From NCBI GenBank assembly GCA_018266895.1, contig JAFDZQ010000017.1, positions 26,992 through 90,991 of the forward strand: a stretch of 64,000 nt of DNA. The letters run 5' to 3'. Source of the DNA: Bacteroidota bacterium (lineage in GTDB: Bacteria; Bacteroidota; Ignavibacteria; Tepidaquicellales; Tepidaquicellaceae). Position 1 is the first letter of the stretch, and every line of letters starts with the position of its first letter. This document shows, in pieces, positions 17,422-25,693 of this stretch. A program made the translations under genes and the position numbers. Below the pieces are notes generated by a model. It saw only the letters and a program-made list of their open reading frames with translations, was not told the DNA's origin and did no database searches.

Positions 17422-18009
17422 ATGGACATTAAACTATTTGATAATTACAGTATAAGAATTACAGACGACGAAATAGAATTCGGCAGCTTCTTTTCACAAA
17501 ACAGACCTGTCCTGTTTTCAGATAATATTGACCTTAAGCTTTCAAATATATTGACCGAGCACGAGAAGTCAAAAATTAAAGAATTAAGTACAAGCTATGG
17601 CTCGCCTTACAAGCTGAGAATTTATATTCTTAACGGAGATGAGAAGATCGGATGGTTTATTGGCGAGCAAAAAGACTCACAGACATTTTACATGATAAAC
17701 ACAGCAATTTTCAGTCAACATCAGAATAAAGGGATTTACAAATCACTCCTGCCGAAGATCCTTGACATACTCAAAGAAAAAGGATTTCAAAAAGTTTACA
17801 GCAGACATTCAGCAACAAATAATCAGATAATTATTCCGAAACTCAAACAGGGTTTTATGATCACAGCTTTTGAGATCAGTGATATTTTTGGTATTCTGAT
17901 ACATTTGACTTATTATTTCAATGAAAGCAGAAGAAAAGCAATTGAATTCCGCACCGGACAATTAAAACCTGACAGGAAACTCAGTGAAGCGCTTTCGCTG
18001 AATGACTAA
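17422..18009 (+). CDS. GNAT N-acetyltransferase
   Basis: This 195-residue protein has a GNAT core at about residues 70-150: GEQKDSQTFYMINTAIF, then QHQNKGIYKSLLPKILDILKEKGF, where QNKGIY stands for the acetyl-CoA loop RxxGxG, followed by YSRHSATNNQIIIPKLKQGF, the helix with the usual Asn of motif B. It starts 57 bp after the membrane protein of the sigma unit. The N-terminal 65 residues have no match I recognise. The acceptor is unknown. Confidence 0.75.
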   Translation: MDIKLFDNYSIRITDDEIEFGSFFSQNRPVLFSDNIDLKLSNILTEHEKSKIKELSTSYGSPYKLRIYILNGDEKIGWFIGEQKDSQTFYMINTAIFSQHQNKGIYKSLLPKILDILKEKGFQKVYSRHSATNNQIIIPKLKQGFMITAFEISDIFGILIHLTYYFNESRRKAIEFRTGQLKPDRKLSEALSLND

Positions 18010-18066
18010 CCGGACATAATTCTGTTAAAGATTATAAATTACTAAAAGAAATTTTAAGAAGAGATA

Positions 18067-18984
18067 TTGCGATACTATTTCAGACTGCAATACAAAATGT
18101 TAAACAGACACATTTCCGATTTTGGACTACATCCATTGATCGGATACGGAATTTCAATTGCAGGATTTACAGTGCTTTCATTTTATCTTTTTTCAAAAAC
18201 CGAATTCGCAGACTACGTTTATATTGCAATTGCGATTAGTATGATATTAAAGTTATGCGAAAATAAAAGGAATGGATTTCTAAAAAATTGTTTTTCATCA
18301 GATATTTATTACAGTTTAAGATTTTCAGAAAATTGCATAGTGATTTTACCGTTCGTGATTTTCCTGATTTATATGCAATCGTTCACTCCCCTTCTGATAC
18401 TGTTGCTGTCAGCAAGCTTACTGGCGTTTATTAATCTCAGCAATCAATTTCAATTCACCATTCCTACTCCATTTTTTAAAAGACCATTTGAGTTTATTAC
18501 AGGATTCAGGAAAACATTTTACTTTATAATAATAGCATATATACTTGCAATAATTTCAGTTTCCGTTGGTAACTTTAATCTCGGAATATTCTCTTTAATG
18601 CTTGTCTTTCTTACTTCGTTTTCATATTACACTGAACCAGAAGCAGAATATTTTATCTGGATTTATAATTTAAGTCCCGGAAGATTCTTGTTAAACAAAA
18701 TCAGAACAGGAATACTGTATTCAACTTTTATGTGTCTGCCAATTATAGTTACAATTGGAGTTTTCTTTTTTGACAAAATTAATATTGTTTTTGGCTTTCA
18801 GGCATTGGGATATGTATTTTTAACGACTGTAATACTTGCGAAATATTCCGCATACCCCGGAAAAATAAATATACCTCAAACTGCATTAATAGCTCTGTGC
18901 CTGTATCTGCCGGCTTTTCTGATCGGAATTATTCCGTATTTTTATTTGCAGTCAATTAAACGGCTTAAAGAATATTTAGAATGA
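18067..18984 (+). CDS. ABC transporter permease-like membrane protein
   Basis: The TTG start at 18067 gives 305 residues; an internal ATG at 18097 is an alternative. About eight hydrophobic segments fill most of the sequence. The gene overlaps the next one by 4 bp (ATGA), which encodes an ABC ATPase of the exporter type, and this pairing identifies it as the membrane subunit. The family is the short Bacteroidota permease type often annotated as hypothetical. The cargo cannot be read. The unit follows an ECF sigma gene, so envelope stress or toxic-compound export is possible. Confidence 0.7.
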   Translation: MRYYFRLQYKMLNRHISDFGLHPLIGYGISIAGFTVLSFYLFSKTEFADYVYIAIAISMILKLCENKRNGFLKNCFSSDIYYSLRFSENCIVILPFVIFLIYMQSFTPLLILLLSASLLAFINLSNQFQFTIPTPFFKRPFEFITGFRKTFYFIIIAYILAIISVSVGNFNLGIFSLMLVFLTSFSYYTEPEAEYFIWIYNLSPGRFLLNKIRTGILYSTFMCLPIIVTIGVFFFDKINIVFGFQALGYVFLTTVILAKYSAYPGKINIPQTALIALCLYLPAFLIGIIPYFYLQSIKRLKEYLE

Positions 18985-19661
18985 TAAAAATTGAAAACTT
19001 ATCCAAAGCTTACGGATCAAAGCAAGTTCTTAAAAATGTTAATATCAGTTTTGAGAAAGGCAAAGTATATGGGATTGTCGGAGAAAACGGTTCCGGAAAG
19101 ACAACATTTTTTAAGTGCATTGCAGGTCTGGAAAGATACAGCGGAAATGTCTCATCTGATTTTGATAATCTTAAAAACCATACCGGATTTTTGCAAACTG
19201 AACCGTTCTATTTTTCAAAAATTACAGGAAGAGAATTTATTCAGTTGCTTTGCAGTGCAAGAGGCAAACAAGCCATAGCTACTGATCAAAGAAATATTTT
19301 TGATTTGCCATTGGACCAGTACGCTTCAACTTATTCAACAGGAATGAAGAAAAAACTTGCGTTGACAGCAATACTTATGCAAACAAATGAGTGTTTTGTT
19401 CTTGACGAACCATTTAACGGAGTAGACATTCACAGCAATATTATAATTACAGATATTATCAGAAAGTTAAAAGAACTGAACAAAACAATTATCATTTCAT
19501 CTCATATATTTGCGACTTTAAACGACACCTGTGATGAAATTCATTTGCTGAAAGAAGGAGTATTTGTAAAAAAAGTATGCAGGGAAGAATTTGGAATTTT
19601 AGAGCAGGAAATGAAAGATTTTACAATTGGAAATAAGATTGATAAACTTATGCTTACTTAG
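18981..19661 (+). CDS. ABC transporter ATP-binding protein
   Basis: This 226-residue protein is a complete nucleotide-binding domain: Walker A GENGSGKTT, the signature YSTGMKKKLAL (a variant of LSGGQ), Walker B CFVLDEPFNGVD and a switch His in IIISSHIF. It powers transport by the permease encoded immediately upstream, with which it shares a 4-bp overlap. The short length and the signature form are usual for ABC-2-like exporters. It is peripheral to the inner membrane. No third component is in the window. Confidence 0.93.
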   Translation: MIKIENLSKAYGSKQVLKNVNISFEKGKVYGIVGENGSGKTTFFKCIAGLERYSGNVSSDFDNLKNHTGFLQTEPFYFSKITGREFIQLLCSARGKQAIATDQRNIFDLPLDQYASTYSTGMKKKLALTAILMQTNECFVLDEPFNGVDIHSNIIITDIIRKLKELNKTIIISSHIFATLNDTCDEIHLLKEGVFVKKVCREEFGILEQEMKDFTIGNKIDKLMLT

Positions 19662-20029
19662 ATAAAAAAAACTTTATTTTTGTTTTTAAGAAATAAAAAA
19701 ACATTTACACTTTTTTAACAATCCTGATTTTCTACCGATGTATAATCCCTCAATTTGATACCTTCAAGACTGAAAACAAGAAATCGCCATTAATTTCACT
19801 ACTAGTCACAAATATGAAAACGTATTCTTAATACAGTTTGGGAAAATTCGTTTACTTATTAATGGAAAACTAATTTCAATAATCAAATCTTCCATCTAGA
19901 GTAATTAAAGAATCAATAATCAATTTATATAAAAACTTTTATTTAAAAATATTTATTTAGTAAAAATTTTAATATATTTGTCAAAATAATTTTCATATAA
20001 ACATTTTTTTAAAATTCAAAATTCAACAA
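19662..20029. other. AT-rich intergenic region
   Basis: This 368-bp stretch is strongly AT-rich and no ORF is supported. A short stretch of T- and A-runs after 19661 is not a clear hairpin terminator. The only recognisable element is the -7-like box at 19973-19980. Confidence 0.6.
19973..19980 (+). promoter_or_regulatory. Candidate Bacteroidota -7 box
   Basis: TATATTTG matches TAnnTTTG and lies 49 nt before the start of the outer-membrane protein gene. No unambiguous TTTG -33 box sits 17-23 bp upstream; the AT-rich context lowers confidence. Confidence 0.35.
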
Positions 20030-20986
20030 ATGAATAAACCGGTAATATTTATTATTTTAATTATTGCACTTTCATCAATCTGTAGTTATGCTCAGGTGCC
20101 AACGCCTCCAAAGACATATCAGAATTACCCTGTTGGCATGCAATTGTTTCAGGCGGGATACGGCTTGCAAACCACCAACTCCACAGTAGACGGAGCCATT
20201 ACTCTTCCAAATAACAGTGTGAATATTAAAGCAGACTTTGCCTATTTAAGATATGCAATTTTCTTTAAACTTTTTAACAAGATATCCGGCTTTCAGGCAG
20301 TAGTGCCTTTTGTTTGGATAGACGCGGATATTTTAGGAGTCAACAAAAAAAATTCAGGTCTGGGAGATATGTCATTCGTTTTTGGTTCAGCTATAATAGG
20401 CGGACAGCCGCTCAATTTAGCAAAGTTTATCCAAACACCAAAAACTCTAAGTCTCGGATGGGCTTTATCTTTAACTGCTCCAACAGGCAGTTATTCCACA
20501 GACAAGTTGTTAAATCCTTCGGGTCACAGATGGCAGATAAAACCAGAATTAGGATTGTCAATTCCGGTTAAGAAGTTCGATATAGAATTTAACGCTACTG
20601 CCAAGTTTTTCACTGAGAATTCTGAATCACCTTCATTACTGTCTATCATTCCTACAAAAACATTAACTCAGAAACCTTTCTTCAGTCTTACCAATCATAC
20701 ACTTTACAATGTTAATCAAATGTTCTGGATATCATTGGATGCAGCAGCTCGTTTCGGCGGCGAAACCACAAAAAACGGAACAGCCGAAGGAAACTCTCAA
20801 TCCTTGTTTGCTATCGGAGGATCAGCTGGTTTAATTATACCAAACATCCATCATCAGTTTCAAGTGAATTATATAACTAAAGCAGCCGGTAATGAGTATG
20901 CTCCGGAAGGATCTATTTTAAGTCTCTCATACTCCTATGTCTTCGGACCAAAATTTGATGAAACGTTAAGGAAAATTAAAAAATAA
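20030..20986 (+). CDS. Outer-membrane beta-barrel protein, phenol-degradation MetA/transporter type
   Basis: This 318-residue protein has a signal peptide (MNKPVIFIILIIALSSICSYAQ) and a series of amphipathic strands: FAYLRYAIFFKLF, GLGDMSFVFGSAI, SLGWALSLTAPTGSY, LSLSYSYVFG. The GLGDMSFVFG and LSLTAPTGSY motifs are typical of PF13557 outer-membrane proteins, sometimes associated with uptake of aromatic compounds. There is no degradation operon here, and the HPPD gene at 21.8 kb is only a loose link. It probably forms a channel in the outer membrane. Confidence 0.75.
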   Translation: MNKPVIFIILIIALSSICSYAQVPTPPKTYQNYPVGMQLFQAGYGLQTTNSTVDGAITLPNNSVNIKADFAYLRYAIFFKLFNKISGFQAVVPFVWIDADILGVNKKNSGLGDMSFVFGSAIIGGQPLNLAKFIQTPKTLSLGWALSLTAPTGSYSTDKLLNPSGHRWQIKPELGLSIPVKKFDIEFNATAKFFTENSESPSLLSIIPTKTLTQKPFFSLTNHTLYNVNQMFWISLDAAARFGGETTKNGTAEGNSQSLFAIGGSAGLIIPNIHHQFQVNYITKAAGNEYAPEGSILSLSYSYVFGPKFDETLRKIKK

Positions 20987-21020
20987 ATTTTATGTTTATT
21001 TGATCTGAGATTAAAATAAT

Positions 21021-21572
21021 ATGAAGTTTCAACAAACAGAAGTACTTTTAAAGAACAATGATATTATAACAATACAAATCTGTGATATTGAAGATGCTGA
21101 AGAATTATTGAGGACAGTTAAGACTTATCTTGCCGATAGTGAATATATTCCTGTAAGACCTGAGGAATTTACAATTTCAATTGAAAAAGAGAAGCTGAGG
21201 ATCAGATCATTTCTGGAAAATGATAACTCTCTTCTTTTAATTGCAAAAAAAGGAAATGAGATTTTAGGAAACATTGATATAACAGGCAGCCAGAAAGAAG
21301 CAATAAAACATACTGCCGTTATCGGAATGGGAATGCTAAAAGAATACAGAAACAAAGGACTTGGGACAGCATTATTGAGGAAAGGCATAGAATGGGCAAG
21401 GCAAAATCCGGTTTTAGAAATTTTATGGCTTCAGGTTTATGCTGAGAATACTGCCGGAGTTACACTTTATAGAAATGCAGGATTCGAAATAAACGGGATT
21501 CAAAAAAAGTTTTTCAAATCAAAAGAGAATATATATTTTGACAATGTAATAATGAGCTTAGATGTCAGATAA
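21021..21572 (+). CDS. GNAT N-acetyltransferase, RimI/RimJ-like
   Basis: This 183-residue protein is a clear GNAT enzyme. The acetyl-CoA-binding motif A is IGMGMLKEYRNKGLGTALLRKG, with RNKGLG as the pyrophosphate loop, and motif B is VYAENTAGVTLYRNAGFEING. The N-terminal half contains a predicted mixed alpha-beta part of a family typical of peptide or small-amine acetyltransferases. It begins 34 bp after the outer-membrane gene. The acceptor is unknown. Confidence 0.88.
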   Translation: MKFQQTEVLLKNNDIITIQICDIEDAEELLRTVKTYLADSEYIPVRPEEFTISIEKEKLRIRSFLENDNSLLLIAKKGNEILGNIDITGSQKEAIKHTAVIGMGMLKEYRNKGLGTALLRKGIEWARQNPVLEILWLQVYAENTAGVTLYRNAGFEINGIQKKFFKSKENIYFDNVIMSLDVR

Positions 21573-21780
21573 GTTTTCAATTAAAACACTTTGATTAAAA
21601 ACGATTTATATTAGTTAACATATCCCGCCTGCGGCAGGTCCATGATTCTCCGGAAAGAATTCTTATTCAACTCCGGATAAAGATTTCAATATTATCAATT
21701 AACTTTTATTTCATTAATTCTTAACCATATTTTTATTAAATTGCTTAAAATAAATTTCTGCAAATTTAATTATAATAATC

Positions 21781-22929
21781 ATGAGCTTAACTCAGCATAC
21801 AGAATCAGGAACAATAGAAGATACTGAAGCCGCAAAAGATTTTCTTCCTTTAAAAAGAATTGATCATCTTGAATTTTATGTAGGAAATGCCAAACAATCT
21901 TCATTCTTTTATCAGTATGTAATGGGATTTAATCTTACAGGATACTCCGGACTTGAAACAGGTAACAGGGAAAAAGCATCTTACCTTCTTGAGCAGGGAA
22001 AAATAAGATTTGTACTTTCCTCCCCTCTTACTGATGACAGTTTTCTTGCTGAACACCATAAAAAGCATGGTGACGGTGTCAGGGATATTGCAATGGAAGT
22101 GGATGATGCTGCAAAATCATATTATGAAACTACCAACAGAGGCGCAAAAGGAGTACTGGAACCGACTGAAATTAAAGATGAAAACGGCGTGATAATAAAA
22201 TCTTCAATTCAGACTTACGGTGATACGATTCATTCTTTCATAGAGAGAAAGAATTACAATGGTTCTTTCATGCCGGGTTTTATGAATGCAGAAAGTAAAG
22301 GCGCTAAGAATATAAAAGATACCGGATTAAAATCGGTTGATCATATAGTAGGAAATGTAGAACTAGGAACAATGAATGACTGGGTGAAATTTTATGCGCA
22401 CACGATGGGATTCAATCAGCTGATATCTTTTGATGATAAAGATATCTCAACTGATTACACTGCGCTGATGAGCAAGGTTATGCAGAACGGATCCGGAAAG
22501 ATAAAATTTCCAATAAACGAACCGGCAAAAGGAAAAAAGAAATCTCAGATCGAAGAGTATCTAGATTTTTACAAATCAGCGGGAGCTCAGCATATTGCCA
22601 TGTCAACCGGAAACATACTTGAAACTGTAACCGAACTTCAAAACAGAGGACTTGAATTTCTTACTGTTCCTACTACTTATTACAGAGAACTTGAAGGCAG
22701 GATCGGAAAGATCGATGAAAATATTTCAGACCTTGAAAAACTTGGTATTCTTGTTGACAGAGATGAGGACGGATATCTGCTTCAGATATTTTCCAAACCA
22801 ATTGAGGACAGACCTACAGTCTTTTTTGAAATAATTCAGAGAAAAGGCGCAAGGAGTTTCGGCAAAGGAAATTTCAAGGCATTGTTTGAAGCTATCGAGA
22901 GAGAACAGGAGCTCAGAGGAACATTATAA
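21781..22929 (+). CDS. hppD: 4-hydroxyphenylpyruvate dioxygenase
   Basis: This 382-residue protein has two VOC domains with the iron ligands His188 (SVDHIVGNVE), His271 (AQHIAMST) and Glu350 (VFFEIIQRKG). It converts 4-hydroxyphenylpyruvate to homogentisate in tyrosine breakdown. Other key features include TSIQTYGDT-like and FFEIIQRKGARSFGKGNFKALFEAIE at the C-terminus. Length matches bacterial HPPD. The homogentisate dioxygenase and fumarylacetoacetase genes expected with it are not adjacent. It is cytosolic. Confidence 0.95.
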   Translation: MSLTQHTESGTIEDTEAAKDFLPLKRIDHLEFYVGNAKQSSFFYQYVMGFNLTGYSGLETGNREKASYLLEQGKIRFVLSSPLTDDSFLAEHHKKHGDGVRDIAMEVDDAAKSYYETTNRGAKGVLEPTEIKDENGVIIKSSIQTYGDTIHSFIERKNYNGSFMPGFMNAESKGAKNIKDTGLKSVDHIVGNVELGTMNDWVKFYAHTMGFNQLISFDDKDISTDYTALMSKVMQNGSGKIKFPINEPAKGKKKSQIEEYLDFYKSAGAQHIAMSTGNILETVTELQNRGLEFLTVPTTYYRELEGRIGKIDENISDLEKLGILVDRDEDGYLLQIFSKPIEDRPTVFFEIIQRKGARSFGKGNFKALFEAIEREQELRGTL

Positions 22930-22983
22930 TATTGAATTTGTATTTTGGAATTCGAACCTGATTTATTTTTTAACTGATTTTTT

Positions 22984-23056
22984 ATACCACGAAAATCTTA
23001 GTTACAGGATTAAAGATTGTTTTGTTTTTTCTTTATGAACTAAGTCTTTGTGGTAT
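22984..23056. repeat. Imperfect inverted repeat in the hppD-aspS spacer
   Basis: ATACCACGAAAATCTTAG on the left and CTAAGTCTTTGTGGTAT on the right are near-perfect inverse complements about 38 bp apart. The ACCACRAAGAC word belongs to a type of short repeat found widely in bacterial genomes. It is followed by a T-run, so it could also serve as a terminator of hppD. Confidence 0.55.
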
Positions 23057-23087
23057 ATTTTTTTTAATATTAAACTTGCATTAATAA

Positions 23088-24881
23088 ATGATATTCAAAA
23101 AAAGAACTCATACGTGCGGTGAATTAAGATTAACTGATATTAACAGTCAGATCACGTTGAATGGCTGGGTCTCAAAAAAAAGAGACCTCGGAGGATTACT
23201 CTTTATAGACATCAGAGACCGATACGGATTAACTCAGATCAAAATTGCGCCTGAAAATACTGAAGCTTACACAAAAGCGATTAAACTCGGACAGGAATTT
23301 GTAATTTCTGTTTCCGGGAAAGTCATAAAGCGTGAAAGCATTAACAAAAACATTCCGACGGGTGAAATTGAGATTGAAGTAAGTGAAATTGAAGTTCTGA
23401 ATGAGTCAGAAGTTCCCCCGTTTGTTATCGAAGAAGATGTTAAAGCATCCGATGAACTTCGACTTAAATACAGATATCTTGATATAAGAAGAAAAAATAT
23501 TTCTGACAATCTTATCTTAAGAAGTAAAGTTTCTCATATAGTTCACAGATATTTCGAAAAAAACAATTTTGTGGAAATAGAAACTCCTGTATTAATGAAA
23601 TCAACACCTGAAGGAGCAAGGGATTATCTAGTGCCATCGAGAGTTCATAAAGGAAAATTCTATGCTCTGCCTCAATCTCCGCAAATATATAAACAGATAT
23701 TGATGGTTTCGGGAATGGACAGGTATGTTCAGATATGCAAATGTTTCAGAGACGAGGATCTCAGAGCGGACAGACAGCCGGAATTTACACAGATTGATCT
23801 TGAGATGAGTTTTGTAACACAGGATGATGTTTTTGAAATACTCGAAGGAATGTTCGGAGAGATCTGGAAAGAAGTGAAAGGGATTGAATTACCAGTTAAG
23901 TTCAGAAGAATGACTTATGATGAGGCAATGAAAAATTACGGAAGCGACAAACCTGATCTAAGAATCAGGGGCGATATGAAAATCGAAAATTTATCTGAGA
24001 TTGTAAAGAATTCTGAATTCAAAGTATTTCAGGATGCGTTGTCGGTAAAAGCCGGAGTGGTTGCAGGAATAAAACTTAGCGGCAAAGAAGTAACCAGAAA
24101 AATAATTGATTCGCTGACAGATTTTATAAAGAAACTTGGATTTGGCGGACTGGGATATCTGAAGTACAATTCTGACGGGACAGTGCAGTCTCCGATGACT
24201 AAATTTTTAACCGAAGAAATACTGACCGGAATTAAAGAATTGTTTAAAGCGGAAAACGGAGATACAGTTTTCATTTTAAGCGGAGAAAATTTAAAAGTAC
24301 TTCAGTCACTCGGGAGTTTAAGATTAAAGTTTGCCGAAGATTTTAAACTTACTGACGAAACAATATATGAATTCCTATGGGTTACAGACTTCCCTCTTTT
24401 CCATTATGACGAAGAGGAAAAAAGATTTTTTGCAGAGCATCATGTATTTACTATGCCAAAGGATGAATATATAAAATTCCTTGACAGCAGAGATAAGGAT
24501 GAAGTGGAAAGCATAAGAGCCAACTGTTATGATCTCGTTCTTAATGGTCACGAGATTACGAGCGGCAGTATCAGGATACACAAACCTGATATTCAGAAAA
24601 AAGTTTTTGACATGATAGGACTTACAGATGAAGAGGCAAAAATGAAATTCGGATTTATACTTGAAGCATTCAGATACGGTGCGCCGCCGCATGGAGGAGC
24701 TGCTGTAGGATATGACCGTGTAATAGCAATACTTGCAGGACTGAAATCAATTACTGACACGATTGCATTTCCAAAGACACTAAGGGCGACTTCTCTTATG
24801 GATGAATGTCCTAGCGAAGTATCGGGAATTCAGCTTGAAGAGCTTGGAATTGAAATATCAAAACCTGCTGTAAAACAATAA
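23088..24881 (+). CDS. aspS: Aspartyl-tRNA synthetase
   Basis: This 597-residue protein is a bacterial-type class II AspRS. The N-terminal anticodon-binding OB-fold is about residues 1-110 (GELRLTDI, GWVSKKRDLGGLLFIDIRDRYG). Motif 2 is FRDEDLRADRQPEFTQIDLE, motif 3 is GGAAVGYDRV near the C-terminus, and the bacterial GAD insertion lies between. It charges tRNA-Asp, and perhaps tRNA-Asn, using ATP. It is cytosolic. The gene is followed after 19 bp by a short-chain dehydrogenase gene. Confidence 0.97.
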   Translation: MIFKKRTHTCGELRLTDINSQITLNGWVSKKRDLGGLLFIDIRDRYGLTQIKIAPENTEAYTKAIKLGQEFVISVSGKVIKRESINKNIPTGEIEIEVSEIEVLNESEVPPFVIEEDVKASDELRLKYRYLDIRRKNISDNLILRSKVSHIVHRYFEKNNFVEIETPVLMKSTPEGARDYLVPSRVHKGKFYALPQSPQIYKQILMVSGMDRYVQICKCFRDEDLRADRQPEFTQIDLEMSFVTQDDVFEILEGMFGEIWKEVKGIELPVKFRRMTYDEAMKNYGSDKPDLRIRGDMKIENLSEIVKNSEFKVFQDALSVKAGVVAGIKLSGKEVTRKIIDSLTDFIKKLGFGGLGYLKYNSDGTVQSPMTKFLTEEILTGIKELFKAENGDTVFILSGENLKVLQSLGSLRLKFAEDFKLTDETIYEFLWVTDFPLFHYDEEEKRFFAEHHVFTMPKDEYIKFLDSRDKDEVESIRANCYDLVLNGHEITSGSIRIHKPDIQKKVFDMIGLTDEEAKMKFGFILEAFRYGAPPHGGAAVGYDRVIAILAGLKSITDTIAFPKTLRATSLMDECPSEVSGIQLEELGIEISKPAVKQ

Positions 24882-24900
24882 TCTGTATTCAAATATTTTT

Positions 24901-25590
24901 ATGTCAAAAATCGCAGTCATTACCGGAGCTTCAAAAGGAATAGGAAAAGCATGCGCTGAACTATTTCTTAAAAATAATTACATTGTAGTAAACGCATCGC
25001 GAAGTGATCCAAAGCCAATCAGAAATAAAAATTACCGTTTTATAAAAACTAATGTAGCTCTGGAAAAAGATGTAATGAAATTATTTAAAAATGTAATTAA
25101 GGAATTTGTAATGATAGATACAATTATCTGCAATGCGGGATTCGGCAGGTTTGCAAATCTGGCGGATTCGAGAACCGAAGATTTTGATGAAATGTTTGCA
25201 GTGAATGTAAAAGGACTATACCTTTGCAACCGTTATGCTCTTCAGTCAATGCTGAAAAGAAAAAGCGGAACAATAATCAATATATCATCTGTAGCGGGAA
25301 AAAACGGCATAGCTACGGCATCAATTTACAGCGCTACAAAACATGCAGTGATAGGATTATCATCTTCTCTCATGGCAGAAGTCAGAAAGGACAATATAAG
25401 AGTTGTAACCATCTGTCCCGGATCAGTGGACACAAATTTTTTTGACGATCCGAGCGCAGCTTTAAGTTCGAACAGAGAAACAATATTATCACCGGAAGAT
25501 GTAGCGAAAGTATGCTTATTGTCATCACAACTTCCGCAAAATGCTTTAATGAATGAAGTTGAGATCAGACCTTTGAATCCGCATAAATAA
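24901..25590 (+). CDS. Short-chain dehydrogenase/reductase
   Basis: This 229-residue classical SDR has the NAD(P) loop TGASKGIG at 8-15, NAG near residue 81, the catalytic Ser in INISSVAG (about residue 125) and YSATK (Tyr about 139, Lys about 143), plus PGSVDT after the active site. The substrate is unknown: SDRs act on steroids, sugars, fatty-acid intermediates and many other compounds. It is cytosolic and sits 19 bp after aspS, possibly in one transcript. Confidence 0.92.
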   Translation: MSKIAVITGASKGIGKACAELFLKNNYIVVNASRSDPKPIRNKNYRFIKTNVALEKDVMKLFKNVIKEFVMIDTIICNAGFGRFANLADSRTEDFDEMFAVNVKGLYLCNRYALQSMLKRKSGTIINISSVAGKNGIATASIYSATKHAVIGLSSSLMAEVRKDNIRVVTICPGSVDTNFFDDPSAALSSNRETILSPEDVAKVCLLSSQLPQNALMNEVEIRPLNPHK

Positions 25591-25666
25591 GTATTCAAAT
25601 TATTAAAAACATATTTTTAATTTCTATTTTTTTAATTCTAATCTTTAAATTCCTTCCTTTAATAGT

Positions 25667-25674
25667 TATATTTG
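25667..25674 (+). promoter_or_regulatory. Candidate Bacteroidota -7 box
   Basis: TATATTTG matches TAnnTTTG and lies 19 nt before the ATG at 25694, implying a very short leader. A -33 TTTG box at the usual distance is not obvious. Confidence 0.35.
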
Positions 25675-25693
25675 CATTATTTAAATTCACTTA

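Noticed and set aside
22940..22975. T-arm-like word GGTTCGAATTCC on the - strand
   Set aside because: No acceptor stem, D-arm or anticodon arm can be placed around it, so it is not a tRNA gene.
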